Assembly (NCBI GenBank): GCA_017413145.1
Contig: JAFPUX010000045.1
Location: 1 to 10,120 of the forward strand
Direction of reading: 5' to 3'
Origin: Kiritimatiellia bacterium
Lineage (GTDB): Bacteria > Verrucomicrobiota > Kiritimatiellia > RFP12 > UBA3636
DNA: 10,120 bases
Position numbers and translations under genes: made by a program. Below, piece by piece: positions 1 through 7,360 of the stretch (positions are counted from its first letter, which is position 1; every line of letters starts with the position of its first letter). The notes under the pieces were generated by a model. The model was not told the origin of the DNA and ran no database searches. It saw only the letters and a program-made list of their open reading frames with translations.

Positions 1-299
1 CCGAATGGCGCCCGCTCGCGGAGCCGGGGCGCCGGCTCGCCTTCGACCACGACGAGATACTCGCCGGCGCGCTCGCGCGGCTGCGGGAGGCGGACGCCGC
101 GCGCGGCCTGGCCTTCGCGTTCGTGCCACGGACCTTCACGCTCGCCGAGCTGCGCGAGGTCTTCCTGGCGTTCGGGCTCTCGGCCGACGACCCCGCGAAC
201 TTCCGCCGCAAGATCCGGCCGGTCGTCGAGCCGGCGGGCGGCGTGCGCGGCGGCGCGGGGCCCCGTCCGGCCGCGCTCGACCGGAGGAAGTCGAAATGA
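1..299 (+). CDS. Nudix hydrolase / NrtR-type regulator, C-terminal part (5' end outside window)
   Basis: Only the last 98 residues are in the window; the frame has codons starting at base 3 and a TGA at 297-299. The visible part reads W-R-P-L-A, then LAFDHDEILAGAL-RLR, then FVPRTFTLAELREVF, then NFRRKI. This is the usual order of the winged-helix tail found after the Nudix domain in NrtR and related proteins (FDH-x-x-IL, a P-x-x-FTL-x-EL helix and NFRRK). In that family the Nudix domain binds or hydrolyses ADP-ribose-type nucleotides and the tail binds DNA. The Nudix box itself lies upstream and is not seen, so enzyme and repressor cannot be told apart. The final residues (GPRPAALDRRKSK) are basic and low in complexity. 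The stop overlaps the next start as ATGA, so the two genes are probably translationally coupled. The family call is sound; the exact role is open. Confidence 0.75.
   Translation, partial: EWRPLAEPGRRLAFDHDEILAGALARLREADAARGLAFAFVPRTFTLAELREVFLAFGLSADDPANFRRKIRPVVEPAGGVRGGAGPRPAALDRRKSK
283..287 (+). promoter_or_regulatory. Shine-Dalgarno GGAGG for the metallophosphoesterase
   Basis: GGAGG lies 8 bases before the ATG at 296, inside the last codons of the upstream gene. It is the reason for choosing 296 over any in-frame codon further upstream, where the frame is open but reads as an arginine-rich shadow of the Nudix tail. Confidence 0.7.
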
Positions 300-1213
300 G
301 TGCGCACCCCGCCACGCCGCCCGCGGACTTCCGCGCGGGCCTGCTCCGTCCCGCGCGCCGGCGCCTCTGGGTCATCTCCGACCTGCAGCAGCGCGATCCG
401 GCGAACGCCCGCCGCTGCATGCACGCGGGCGTGGAGGACTTCCTCTCGCTGCGTCTCCCGGTCGACGCCGTTTGCTATCTGGGCGACACGACCGAGGGCA
501 CCGATCCGGCTCACCTGCGCGAGATGGCCGACATGCAGGTCGAGGCGCTCGCGCGCGTCGACGCGCCCGTCTGGTACGCGATGGGCAACCACGAGTTCGA
601 CTACCACCGGTGGGGCGGCGGACGCGGGAGCGGGCGCGTCACGATCCCGATGCGGGAGCGCGTGCTGCGCGAACCGCAGTGGCATACGACGCCCTCCGTC
701 CGCGACTGGCTGCTCGTCGCGGACTTCGGCGACCTGGCGCTCGCGATCTTCTCCGACCACGCCGCGCCGGACGGCTCGTGGTTCTGCGTCCACGGCGGCG
801 CGACCGACGGCGAGAACCGGATCGACTACCCGGATCCCGGCGCCGCGGAGCGGGCGCGCGAAGCGATCGCCGCGCTCGGCAAACCCGTCTTCACGATGAG
901 CCACTACGCCTTCCCGGGCGGCAACCGCGCCTCGGACCTGATGGGGACGCTGCTGCCGCTGCCGGAGAACGTCGTCGCGCACTTCTACGGCCACTGCCAC
1001 GTCGGCGACTTCCAGTGGGGCGGCAAGGACTGCCTGCGCCAGATCTCCGGGATCGACGGCTCCGCGGTCACGCAGTTCGACGTCGCCTCGCTCGAGAACC
1101 GCCGCGGCAACGCGATCCGCTCGGCGGTCGTCGAGTGGTACGGCGGCGCCTCCTACGGCGTCTTCTTCCGCGACCACACCGCGCGCCGCTGGGAGAAGGC
1201 GTTCGTCGTCTGA
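296..1213 (+). CDS. Calcineurin-like metallophosphoesterase
   Basis: A 305-residue cytoplasmic protein (no signal peptide or membrane segment) of the calcineurin-like phosphoesterase superfamily, which uses two metal ions to cleave phosphate esters. The metal-ligand blocks appear in the expected order: ISD-L-Q (D29, Q31), YLGD (D64), MGNHE (N98, H99), SHYAF (H203) and YGHCH (H233, H235). The first block is D-x-Q rather than the common D-x-H, so one metal ligand differs. Between blocks 3 and 4 are an aromatic/Gly-rich stretch and an FSDHAAPDGSWF segment, possibly a substrate-binding region. The substrate cannot be read from the sequence. The start at 296 is supported by a strong Shine-Dalgarno and the ATGA overlap with the Nudix gene. 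Pairing with an NrtR-like gene hints at nucleotide or NAD-related metabolism, but that is only inference. Confidence 0.82.
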   Translation: MSAHPATPPADFRAGLLRPARRRLWVISDLQQRDPANARRCMHAGVEDFLSLRLPVDAVCYLGDTTEGTDPAHLREMADMQVEALARVDAPVWYAMGNHEFDYHRWGGGRGSGRVTIPMRERVLREPQWHTTPSVRDWLLVADFGDLALAIFSDHAAPDGSWFCVHGGATDGENRIDYPDPGAAERAREAIAALGKPVFTMSHYAFPGGNRASDLMGTLLPLPENVVAHFYGHCHVGDFQWGGKDCLRQISGIDGSAVTQFDVASLENRRGNAIRSAVVEWYGGASYGVFFRDHTARRWEKAFVV

Positions 1214-1273
1214 CGCCGGCGGGGTTTTACCGCTTTCAGGCCCCGGCATACCTAGCCGCCCCTCGGGACGGTG

Positions 1274-1282
1274 TGGTAGGAT
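1274..1282 (+). promoter_or_regulatory. Possible extended -10 promoter element for the carbohydrate operon
   Basis: TGGTAGGAT fits the extended -10 pattern TG-n-TAnnAT. No convincing -35 box is seen 16-18 bases upstream. The implied transcription start, near 1289, precedes the ATGs at 1299 and 1314 but not the ATG at 1281, which argues against the longest reading of the gene. The rest of the 1214-1313 gap shows no clear terminator hairpin for the upstream gene. Confidence 0.3.
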
Positions 1283-1313
1283 GCTCCGCAGACAACCGAT
1301 GGAACGCACCCCG

Positions 1314-4127
1314 ATGAAAGCGACTTTCCGGAACGCCCGCCTCCCGGCGGCCCTCGTCCTGCTCGCGGCCGCGGCCGCGCCGTCCGCTCCGGCGGCCGGG
1401 ATCTCCGTCTTCTCCGACGACTTCGCCACGAGCCAGACGCTCGCCGAGCACTGGCGCGCGGACGGCGAGATCCGCAGCGAGGGCGGCCGGCTCGTCGTCT
1501 CGCCCGGCGCGAAGGCGACGTGGCGCGGCGCCGTGCCCGAGAAATACGTCCTGGAGTGGGTCGAGGGCGAGGAGCGCGCGCCTCGCCGCGAGGAGCGCGA
1601 GCGGGCGAAGAGCCCGGCCGTCGTCTTCGAGGCGCGGGGCGCGGCACGCCTGATCGACGACGTCGTGGTCTCGCTCCCGGAGGACGCCGACGCCTCGCCG
1701 AACCTCATCGTGAACTCCGGCTTCGAGTTCGACGAGGACGGCGTCCCGCCCTACTTCTGCAACCGCGGCGCGTTCGACTGGCGCCACTACGGCGGCGCGG
1801 AGTACGAGGCGTGGACGAAGGGCTTCGCGGTGGACACCGCGGAGAAGCACTCGGGCGGGCAGTCGTTCCGCCTCGCGGTGCGGCCGTACTGCGCGAACGT
1901 GTCGTTCTACCCGTGGCGCACGGCGACGCGCAAGGGCGCGCACGGCGTGTTCACGGGCTGGATGAAGGCGGAGAGGCCCGGGATGGAGATCACCGTGTCG
2001 CTCGGCCCCGAGCGGCGCACGTTCGCGCTCTCGACCGAGTGGGCCCGCTACGAGCTCGCGACGACGAACATGCCGGCGCCGGGCCTCTTCAGCCCCGTCC
2101 AGTTCGAGGTGCGCGATCCGTCGCGCTACGACGGCTGCATCTGGCTCGACGACCTCCAGCTCGAGTTCGGCGACGCGGCGACGCCGTGGCGCCCGAGCGA
2201 CCTCGACGCCACGCGCTTCGGGCGGCAGGAGAAGGCGGAGCGCCCGCCGACCGTGCGGGTGAAAAAGCTCCCCGCGGGCGTGCGGCCCACCGTCGATCTT
2301 TCCTCGTGGGAGGCGCACGCGGCCGACGCCGGCCGGTTCTACGTGAAGCGCGAGGAGCCGGTCCAGCGCACGCAGGCCTTCCTCGCGTGCGACGACGACC
2401 GCCTCTACATCGGCTTCCGCAACTTCGGCGAGGATCCCGCGGAGATCGGGCACGCGCCCTACTTCAAGGACGCGACCGAGATCTGCATCCGCGACTCCGT
2501 GGAGGTGCTGCTGCGCCCGACGGAGGAGAAGAAGAACTACCACCTCTTCTGCGCGCCGAACGGCTGCCGCGCCGACGCCTACGGCGAGGACAAGACCTGG
2601 GACGGCTCCTGGACCGTGCAGGCGCGCGACGCGGGCGGCGCGGTCGAGTACCTCGTCACCGTCCCCTTCGCGGACCTCGCGGAGCGCGGCATGGACGCGC
2701 ACTGGCTCTTCAACCTCGGCCGCAACGACCGCCACGGGGAGAACCCGCAGTGCCCCGGGACCTCCTACTCCAAGAACGGCGACTTCCGCGACGACGCCTT
2801 CTGGGCCTCGCTCGACCTGCCGCCGGAGGTCCACGCGAAGTGGGCGCGCGCCGCCGCCGCGAAGAAGGCCGCGCCGGAGCCGGTCGTCCTCGGCCGCCTC
2901 GACTTCTACATGCGCGAGCCCGAGGCGCGCTGGCGCATCCGGGACGAGGAGGGCCGCCTCGAGGAGGTCGCGCTCGACATCCGCGGCATGCCCTGCGGCA
3001 CGAACGCCGTCACGGTCCGCGCGCACGGCCGCGACTGGCCCGTCGAGGTCGTGAAGCTTCCGTACTGGAGGGGCGCCACGCAGATCAACCGCTTCGCGCG
3101 CTGCCTCGAGAGGGGAGGGGAGAAGGTGCTGATGGCGGCCAACTGCCTCGTCGTCCGCGAGAACCCGCCCCGCGAGGACGGCCGATTCGCGATGCTCGAC
3201 GCGATGAAGGCGCGCGGCTTCCGCTACGCGCACGTCTGCACCTTCTCCGACAAGGCGGGCACGGACCGGACGATTGCGATGCTCGAGTACGGGCGGAGCA
3301 TCGGGATGGACTTCATCCTCTGGACGGGCGACCGCGACGGCGCCACCGAGACGCGCGCCGAGACGCGCGAGCGGCTGAAGGACTTCGACAACATCGTGAG
3401 CCGCGTCGCGACCGACGAGCCCGAGCTCTCCCGCCCGAGCGACGAAGTGCGCGACTTCATGGTCGAGGAGAAGAGGCACTATCCCTACACGCCGGTGCAG
3501 ATGAACAACACGACGTTCGGCTTCCCGAGCCGGTTCGCCGACCTGCGGACCGACGTCTTCATGCTCGACGCCTATCTCACCGCCGCCGAGTTCGGCACCG
3601 TCGACCAGATCCTGCGCAACGTCGACGAGATGCTCAAGGCGCGCGAGGGCGTCCCGTGCTGGTTCTTCCTCGCGGGGATGAACTCGATCCACTACAAGCA
3701 GCCCTCCTACGCCGAGCAGACCGCGCAGTGCTGGGGCGCGATCTGTGCCGGCTGCTCCGGCGTCACGTGGTTCGTGAACATGGTCGGCTCCGAGGCGAAC
3801 TGGCGCGCGATGGTCGACTTCAACCGCGAGGCCCAGGAGCTCAAGGACAAGATCCTGAGCGAGGAGATCTGCGAGCCCGCGCGCGCATCGGTCGGGCCGG
3901 ACCTCCTCCGCCACCGCACCTCGAAGTGCGGCGACGACTGGTACGTCTTCTCGTGCAACGTCGACGCCGACCCGCTCGAAGCCGTGACCTTCGCGCTCCC
4001 GCCCGACGCCCCGCGCGCCGGCACCGTCGAAGTCCTCTACGAAGACCGCACCCTCCCCCTCGAGGACGGCACCTTCACGGACGCCTTCCCCGGCCACTTC
4101 CGCCACGTCTACCGCATCAAGCAATGA
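1314..4127 (+). CDS. Secreted multi-module protein: CBM4/9-like + CBM9-like + TIM-barrel, putative glycoside hydrolase
   Basis: 937 residues from the ATG at 1314. That start gives a classic signal peptide: basic start (MKATFRNAR), hydrophobic core LPAALVLLAAAAA, and a likely cut near residue 28 after APAA. GGAA lies 9 bases upstream; in-frame ATGs at 1281 and 1299 fit less well. Residues 30-110 look like a degenerate jelly-roll (DDFA...GRLVVSPGA...W). Residues 130-290 resemble a CBM4/9 module, starting NLIVNSGFEF and ending WLDDLQLEFG. Residues 320-505 resemble a CBM9-like/DOMON sandwich (VDLSSWEAH, DDRLYIGFRN, DSVEVLLRP, FWASLDL). From about 588 to 845 the pattern suits a TIM barrel, with a VATDEPEL segment (D701, E702, E704) as candidate catalytic acids, and MNNTTFGFP and MLDAYLT strands. 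A small C-terminal beta domain follows. I do not recognise the barrel's family; hydrolase function is inferred from architecture and from the alpha-galactosidase that overlaps its stop by ATGA. Confidence 0.7.
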   Translation: MKATFRNARLPAALVLLAAAAAPSAPAAGISVFSDDFATSQTLAEHWRADGEIRSEGGRLVVSPGAKATWRGAVPEKYVLEWVEGEERAPRREERERAKSPAVVFEARGAARLIDDVVVSLPEDADASPNLIVNSGFEFDEDGVPPYFCNRGAFDWRHYGGAEYEAWTKGFAVDTAEKHSGGQSFRLAVRPYCANVSFYPWRTATRKGAHGVFTGWMKAERPGMEITVSLGPERRTFALSTEWARYELATTNMPAPGLFSPVQFEVRDPSRYDGCIWLDDLQLEFGDAATPWRPSDLDATRFGRQEKAERPPTVRVKKLPAGVRPTVDLSSWEAHAADAGRFYVKREEPVQRTQAFLACDDDRLYIGFRNFGEDPAEIGHAPYFKDATEICIRDSVEVLLRPTEEKKNYHLFCAPNGCRADAYGEDKTWDGSWTVQARDAGGAVEYLVTVPFADLAERGMDAHWLFNLGRNDRHGENPQCPGTSYSKNGDFRDDAFWASLDLPPEVHAKWARAAAAKKAAPEPVVLGRLDFYMREPEARWRIRDEEGRLEEVALDIRGMPCGTNAVTVRAHGRDWPVEVVKLPYWRGATQINRFARCLERGGEKVLMAANCLVVRENPPREDGRFAMLDAMKARGFRYAHVCTFSDKAGTDRTIAMLEYGRSIGMDFILWTGDRDGATETRAETRERLKDFDNIVSRVATDEPELSRPSDEVRDFMVEEKRHYPYTPVQMNNTTFGFPSRFADLRTDVFMLDAYLTAAEFGTVDQILRNVDEMLKAREGVPCWFFLAGMNSIHYKQPSYAEQTAQCWGAICAGCSGVTWFVNMVGSEANWRAMVDFNREAQELKDKILSEEICEPARASVGPDLLRHRTSKCGDDWYVFSCNVDADPLEAVTFALPPDAPRAGTVEVLYEDRTLPLEDGTFTDAFPGHFRHVYRIKQ

Positions 4128-6217
4128 AACGTTCCACGAAGAAGACGGCGGCCGTGCCCGCCCGCCGCAAGAAGAACGCGCCGCCCGCGGCGGAAACGCC
4201 CGCCGCCGTCCACTACGTGCCGGCGGAGATGTTCGACGTGTCGAAGGTCGTCCGGGGGACGGGCGAGTGCGAAGTCGCCTGCGCGGCGATCGAGAAGCGC
4301 TTCTCGACGTCCGCGAAGAAGCACTTCTTCGGGCTGCGCACGCCCGTGCCGTTCGCCGTGGAGATCCCGGTGGACGGCGACGCGGCCGCGTTCGAGGCGG
4401 CGTGCGGCGTCGACGCCGCCGGAGCGAAGGGAAAGGTCGCCCTGAAGGTCCTCGCCGACGGACGCGAAGCATGGTCGGGCGTCGTGGCGACGGGCGACAA
4501 GGCCGACCTCAAGGCGCGCGCGGACCTGCGCGGCGCCAAGACCTTCACGCTCGTCGCCGAACCGGCTGACGGCGGGGCGGGGGAGGGCGTCGGCGCCGTG
4601 TGGGGCGGCGCGAAACTGCTCTTCGCCGACGGCAAGGTCCTCCCGAACGACGTGCGCCGCACGTCGCGCCAGCTCGGCGTCCTCACGCCGCCGGAACGCC
4701 CGGAGCCGCGCGTCAACGGCCCGCGCGTCTACGGCGTGCGTCCGGGGCGCCCCATCCTCTACCGCGTGCCCGCGACGGGCGCCGGCCGCCTCCGCGTCGA
4801 GGTGGTCGGGCTGGGACTCGACTGCCCGAAGCTCGCGAACCTCTCCTACGACCCGAAGACGCGCATCCTCTCCGGCCGCATCGACGAACCCGGCGAGTAC
4901 GTCCTCGCGATCCGCGCGACGAACCACCTCGGCAGCGACGAGAAGCCGTTCACGATCAAGGTCGGCGAAACGCTCTGCCTCACGCCCGCGATGGGCTGGA
5001 GCAGCTGGAACGCGTTCGGCGGAAGCGTCTCGGACGAAAAGGTCCGCGCCGCCGCGGACGCCCTCGTCGCGACCGGCCTCGCGGACCACGGCTGGGCGTA
5101 CGTCAACGTCGACGACTTCTGGCAGAACATCCCGGAGCGCAAGGCGGAGGACCCAGCGCTCGACGGCCCCCTGCGCGATTCCGCCGGCCGCCTCGCGCCC
5201 AACTCGCGCTTTCCGGACATGAAGGCGCTCGTGGACCACATCCACGCCAAAGGGCTCAAGGCCGGCATCTACTCCAGTCCCGGTCCGTTCACCTGCGGAC
5301 GCGCCGCCGGAAGCTGGGAGCACGAGGAACTCGACGCGAAAACGTTCGCCGAGTGGGGCTTCGACTACCTCAAGCACGACTGGTGCTTCTACGACGACGT
5401 CGCGTTCGGCTCCGACGTCCTCCGCGCGATGTATCCCTATCTCGTGATGGGCGCCGCGCTCCGCCACCAGAAGCGCGACGTCGTCCTTTCGCTGTGCCAG
5501 TACGGGATGGCGAACGTGAGCGCGTGGGGCCGCTGCGTCGGCGCGCAGAGCTGGCGCACGACGGGCGACGTTTTCGACACGTGGTCCTCGGTCTCCGCCG
5601 CCATCGAGAAGCAGAAGCGGCTCTACCTCTACGCCGGCCCCGGCGCGTGGAACGACCCCGACATGCTGTGCGTCGGCGCGGTCTGCTGGAACGACGGCAA
5701 GGAGTCGCGCCTCGCGCCGAACGAGCAGTACACGCACGTGTCGCTGTGGGCGCTCCTCGCCGCGCCGCTGATGATCGGGTGCGACCTTACGAAGCTCTCC
5801 CCGTTCACGCGCTCGCTCCTCTCGAACGACGAAGTGATCGAGATCGACCAGGACGAACTCGGCAAGGCCGCCGGCTGCATCGCCGAAGGCGACGACTGGG
5901 AAATCTGGGCGCGTCCGCTCGCGGACGGATCGATCGCCGCCGGCCTCTACAACAAGTCGAACCGCGAGCAGACCATCGCTTTCGACCTGCAGAAGGCCGG
6001 CCTGCTCTGCAAGTGGCTCGTGCGCGACGTCTGGCGCCAGGAGGACGTGGGCGTCTTCGCGGGCTCCTACGAGGCCTCCGTTCCCGGCCACGCGACCCAC
6101 CTCGTGCGCCTCCGCCCGTGCCGCTGCGGCAAGCTCCGCGACGACGTGGCGGACATCCGCGACGCCGCGTGGCGGCTGCTGCGCGAGAAGGACCTGGCCA
6201 GGAAGGGCGCGGTCTGT
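4124..6217 (+). CDS. GH27 alpha-galactosidase with NPCBM-like and He_PIG modules; native stop missing
   Basis: Predicted to release terminal alpha-galactose from oligosaccharides or glycoconjugates. Starts at the ATGA overlap with the preceding gene, with no clear Shine-Dalgarno. Residues 1-30 are Lys/Arg/Ala/Pro-rich without a hydrophobic core, so no signal peptide. Residues 36-165 match an NPCBM-like module (FDVSKVVRGTG, HFFGLRTP, WGGAKLLF). Residues 190-282 match a putative Ig (He_PIG) domain, including LSYDPKTRILSG and PGEYVLAIRATN. The GH27 barrel begins at TPAMGWSSWNAFGG (M290). The nucleophile is D419 in YLKHDWC and the acid/base D482 in SWRTTGDV. The C-terminal sandwich ends near VRLRP (665); a helical tail of about 30 residues (LRDDVADIRDAAWRLL) follows. 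No stop occurs there. The frame enters REP A at 6205, where codon 6215-6217 is TGT in the position of the REP loop TGA, and stays open to TGA 7325-7327. The part after 6217 is REP and antisense of the transposase, so I end the gene here. Domain calls are firm; the true end is uncertain. Confidence 0.85.
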
Positions 6218-6237
6218 AGGACCGCGCCCACAGGACG
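6205..6237 (+). repeat. REP A palindrome with ACAGGACG tail
   Basis: Perfect 10-base arms GGGCGCGGTC (6205-6214) and GACCGCGCCC (6220-6229) around the loop TGTAG, then ACAGGACG (6230-6237). The loop differs from the TGAAG of REPs D and E by one base, turning TGA into TGT in the alpha-galactosidase frame. A TAG is present in the loop but in another frame. The hairpin may also end or stabilise transcripts from either side. Confidence 0.85.
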
Positions 6238-6251
6238 GGGCGGCTTCCGAG

Positions 6252-6280
6252 CGTCCTGTCGGTGCGGGCCGTCCGCCCGC
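6252..6280 (-). repeat. REP B palindrome, degenerate, inverted relative to A
   Basis: CGTCCTGT (6252-6259) is the complement of the A tail, 14 bases away. It is followed by arms GCGGGC (6264-6269) and GCCCGC (6275-6280) around loop CGTCC, read as GGACG on the minus strand. Arms are shorter and the loop most diverged of the five, so this is probably an old copy. Confidence 0.75.
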
Positions 6281-6296
6281 GGGCGCGGCACCCCGG

Positions 6297-6329
6297 CGTC
6301 CTGTCGGCGCGGGCCTCCAGCCCGCGCCG
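6297..6329 (-). repeat. REP C palindrome, directly repeated after B
   Basis: CGTCCTGT (6297-6304), then perfect 10-base arms CGGCGCGGGC (6305-6314) and GCCCGCGCCG (6320-6329) around CTCCA. On the minus strand the loop is TGGAG, one base from TGAAG. It lies 45 bases from B in the same orientation and closely matches REP E with its upstream spacer. Confidence 0.85.
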
Positions 6330-7297
6330 GTCCGGAAGCGCCACTCCAGCGGCGCGCCCGGCCGCTCGCGAGCCACGTAGAGCGCGGTACCGCCGCCCGC
6401 GATCGCCATCCCGGCGATCGCGTCGTTGAGCGAGTGCCAGGCGGCGCTCCGGCCGTCGCCGGAGCCCGCGGCCCGCGAGAGCAGCAGGAGCCGCCCGGCG
6501 GCGAACTGCCCCGGTTCGTCCTCTTTCGGGCGGTACACGGCGAAGAGCGGGTCGGGCACGACCCGCACCATCGGAGCGCCGCGCTCGCCGAGCGCGCGTT
6601 TGAGCGCCTGCTCCGCGGGCGAGACGAAGGTGGAGACCGGCGTGAAGCCCTTTTCGGCCGCGGTCAGGCAGCGGGCGGCCACGGCCGGGATTTCGCCCGG
6701 CGCGATTTTGCGCGAGAGCCGGATCGCGGCGAGCTTCCCGCCGAGAAGCCCGGTCGCGCCGACGCCCGTCCACCATTCATCGTCGGGAAGGAGCGGCGAA
6801 ACCAGCGGCTCGACCACCTTGAGCGGCGGATTCGCGCCGTGCATCAGCGACCACTTGAGCGGGTTGTTGGCGATGTATTTGTCGACCAGGTCGATGATTT
6901 CGCGCGAAAGGCAGAGCCGGTCGTAGTAGTTGGGCTCCCACGCGAGGCCGATGCCCAGCCGCTTGGCGCGCCAGTTGGTCCAGCGCTTGAAGTTGCCGAC
7001 GAAAGCCCCGACCGCGGCGATCGGATCCGGCATTCCGGGGCGCGCGTAGATGCGGAAATGCACGTGGTCGGGCATGACCACGGAGGACCGGAGCACGAGG
7101 TCCGGATTGCGGCGGGTCTCGCGCTCGAGGGTTTCGAGCGCGGCGAGGCCGAGCGGCGAGTGGAGGACCCTGTCGCCGGAAACGGTGCCGAAAAGCGGTC
7201 GACGCGGCGCCAGGCCGAAGGTGATGAAGAACACCGCTCCGCGCGAGTAGTCGTAGCCCTTGAAGCGGCGGCGTGCGCGGAAGGCGGGGAAGGGCAT
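6317..7297 (-). CDS. REP-associated tyrosine transposase (RAYT) fused to a DprA/SLOG-like domain; stop codon lost
   Basis: Starts at ATG 7297-7295 with GGAAG seven bases upstream. Residues 1-155 are a Y1/HUH single-strand nuclease of RAYT type: GYDYSRGAVFFITF and RPLFG strands, the HUH motif in MPDHVHF (H78, H80), FKRW (103-106), WEPNYYDR with candidate catalytic Tyr 124/125, and YIANNPLKW (141-149). RAYTs cut and join single-stranded DNA at REP hairpins. Residues about 180-312 are unusual: KLAAIRLSRK, then EKGFTPVSTFVSPAEQALKR, ALGERGAPMVRVVPD, AAGRLLLLS, and SLNDAIAGMA with GGGTALYVARE. This order resembles DprA/Smf-type Rossmann (SLOG) domains (GSRK; G-x-x-vvSG...A...AL; G-x-LLSE; RN-x-IiagLs). 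The gene continues into REP C without a stop; codon 327 is TGG in the REP loop where TGA is expected, and the next loop (B) has GGA in frame. The frame remains open to 4109, which is alpha-galactosidase antisense and surely not native. Confidence 0.8.
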
Positions 7298-7315
7298 GGG
7301 GGGGCTTCCGGAATA

Positions 7316-7347
7316 GGCGCAGTCTGAAGGACTGCGCCGACAGGACG
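7316..7347 (+). repeat. REP D palindrome with GACAGGACG tail
   Basis: Arms GGCGCAGTC (7316-7324) and GACTGCGCC (7330-7338) around TGAAG, then GACAGGACG (7339-7347). Same orientation as A. Its loop TGA (7325-7327) is the codon that finally closes the run-on alpha-galactosidase frame. It lies just upstream of the transposase start, so its hairpin could affect transposase transcription or translation. Confidence 0.88.
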
Positions 7348-7360
7348 GTGCGGCGCCCGG

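Noticed and set aside
1214..1260. Rho-independent terminator after the metallophosphoesterase
   Set aside because: A short T-run is present near 1225 but no stable stem precedes it.
1281..1313. Upstream start ATG 1281 for the secreted protein
   Set aside because: It overlaps the possible -10 element, has AGG directly adjacent with no spacing, and would add residues before a signal peptide that is complete from 1314.
1236..4472. Very long minus-strand open frame opposite the carbohydrate operon
   Set aside because: Low-complexity Arg/Ala/Val/Glu-rich product without motifs; it is the antisense shadow of GC-rich genes whose plus frames show clear domains.
6205..6329. CRISPR-like array
   Set aside because: The repeated units are hairpins in both orientations with uneven spacing, and there are no unique spacers; REP elements explain them.
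6426..6926. Plus-strand frame of 166 codons opposite the transposase
   Set aside because: Ser/Arg/Ala-rich, no motif; antisense shadow of the transposase.
6331..7312. 8-base inverted repeat TCCGGAAG (6331-6338) and CTTCCGGA (7305-7312) near both ends of the transposase gene
   Set aside because: Short, one copy is inside the coding sequence and the other is part of the ribosome-binding region; probably chance in GC-rich DNA.
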